DNA of 14,346 nt. Source: an uncultured Schwartzia sp. (lineage in GTDB: Bacteria; Bacillota; Negativicutes; Selenomonadales; Selenomonadaceae). Where the stretch lies: NCBI GenBank assembly GCA_905372875.1, contig CAJPQU010000037.1:1-14346 (forward strand), read 5' to 3'. The notes under the pieces are model-generated. The model made no database searches, had not been told where the DNA came from, and saw only the letters and a program-made list of their open reading frames with translations. Position numbers and translations under genes: made by a program. Below, one piece after another: positions 13,983 to 14,346 of the stretch; the first letter of the stretch is position 1, and every line of letters begins with the position of its first letter.

Positions 13983-14346
13983 ATGGGGGACAGCGAGCGG
14001 GACGCGGCGGCGCGGCAGCGGCGGATTGCGGCGGCGCGGCGGGAACAAGGCAAGATCAACGGCCATCTTCGCGGGGCCTTCCTGGCGATGATGGCGGCGT
14101 TTCTCGTTCTCACTGTCCGCTATGGTTGGCTTCAGTTGGTGCGGGGCGAGGATTTGGCGGCCCGTGTCCATCATGAGTCCGGCGAGGCGGAAGTGGTGCA
14201 GTCGCCGCGGGGGGCGATTCTGGACCGAAACGGCAAGGAAATGGCCGTGAGCCTGATGATGAAATCCCTCTTCATTGATCCGAATAACGTGGACAACGCG
14301 GCAGACGTAGCGAAAAAACTTTCGCCGCTGGTGGGCCTTTCCGAGC
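13983..14346 (+). CDS. Class B penicillin-binding protein (FtsI/SpoVD-like), N-terminal part, cut by the window end
   Basis: Start of a peptidoglycan transpeptidase; 121 codons are visible and the frame runs off the window. Residues 1-30 are cytoplasmic and strongly basic and Ala-rich, a single membrane anchor spans about 31-52, and SPRGAILDRNGKEMA (74-88) is the hallmark opening of the class B PBP pedestal domain. The next segment, SLFIDPNNVDNAADVAKKL, fits FtsI/SpoVD proteins. ATG 13983 has GAGGAGGGG eight bases upstream. The active-site SxxK, SxN and KTG motifs lie outside the window, so FtsI, SpoVD and PBP2 cannot be separated. It lies 110 bp after the S41 protease with no clear terminator between; only TTTTTTT at 13900-13906 is seen, without a good stem. 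Confidence 0.9.
   Translation, partial: MGDSERDAAARQRRIAAARREQGKINGHLRGAFLAMMAAFLVLTVRYGWLQLVRGEDLAARVHHESGEAEVVQSPRGAILDRNGKEMAVSLMMKSLFIDPNNVDNAADVAKKLSPLVGLSE

Noticed and set aside
1..14346. CRISPR array, tRNA, rRNA or insertion sequence
   Set aside because: No regularly spaced repeats, no cloverleaf or conserved rRNA segments, and no transposase motifs were seen on either strand.

Overview
The window looks like a chromosomal segment of a moderately high-G+C member of the Bacillota. A didermic Negativicutes lineage (Selenomonas, Megasphaera or Dialister type) is the best guess, from the overall look of the proteins, the anaerobe-like cupin and the ftsEX-M23-ctpA arrangement. That placement is inference; no rRNA gene is present.

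Layout. (1) 2-2648, plus strand: a 5'-truncated sodium/pantothenate symporter (panF) followed 31 bp later by alanine racemase (alr), closed by a strong hairpin that can also serve the convergent neighbour. (2) 2720-5876: an accessory-looking block, all on the minus strand and visibly richer in A+T than its flanks, most strongly between 4450 and 5870. It holds a uracil-DNA-glycosylase-like gene, about 1.1 kb of decayed coding sequence broken by stops and frameshifts (one part resembling a GNAT acetyltransferase), and an intact DUF4365 gene with its own probable promoter. It abuts the 3' end of guaA, a known insertion site for genomic islands. (3) 5877-8971, minus strand: recA, recX and guaA, each overlapping the next by a few bases. 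(4) 8972-9267: a divergent promoter region whose two sides carry the same 14-base -10-region sequence. (5) 9268-9609, plus strand: a small single-domain cupin with its own terminator. (6) 9826 to the window end, plus strand: a cell-envelope cluster of ftsE, ftsX, a secreted coiled-coil M23 peptidase, a S41 carboxy-terminal processing protease and the start of a class B penicillin-binding protein.

How the genes work together. alr makes D-alanine for peptidoglycan. FtsEX is expected to control the M23 hydrolase encoded just after it, and the PBP makes new septal or lateral wall. The S41 protease is a plausible processing enzyme for envelope proteins. RecA and RecX form the recombination/SOS pair, with RecX limiting RecA filaments; guaA is attached to that operon by overlap, with no functional link visible.

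Most of the window is ordinary core genome. No convincing new system is visible. The least explained part is the DUF4365 gene with the decaying genes downstream of it, beside guaA. Small-scale items worth checking are a possible 29-codon upstream ORF ending on the ftsE start, a TTG start for the S41 protease, and short inverted or direct repeats in the accessory block.
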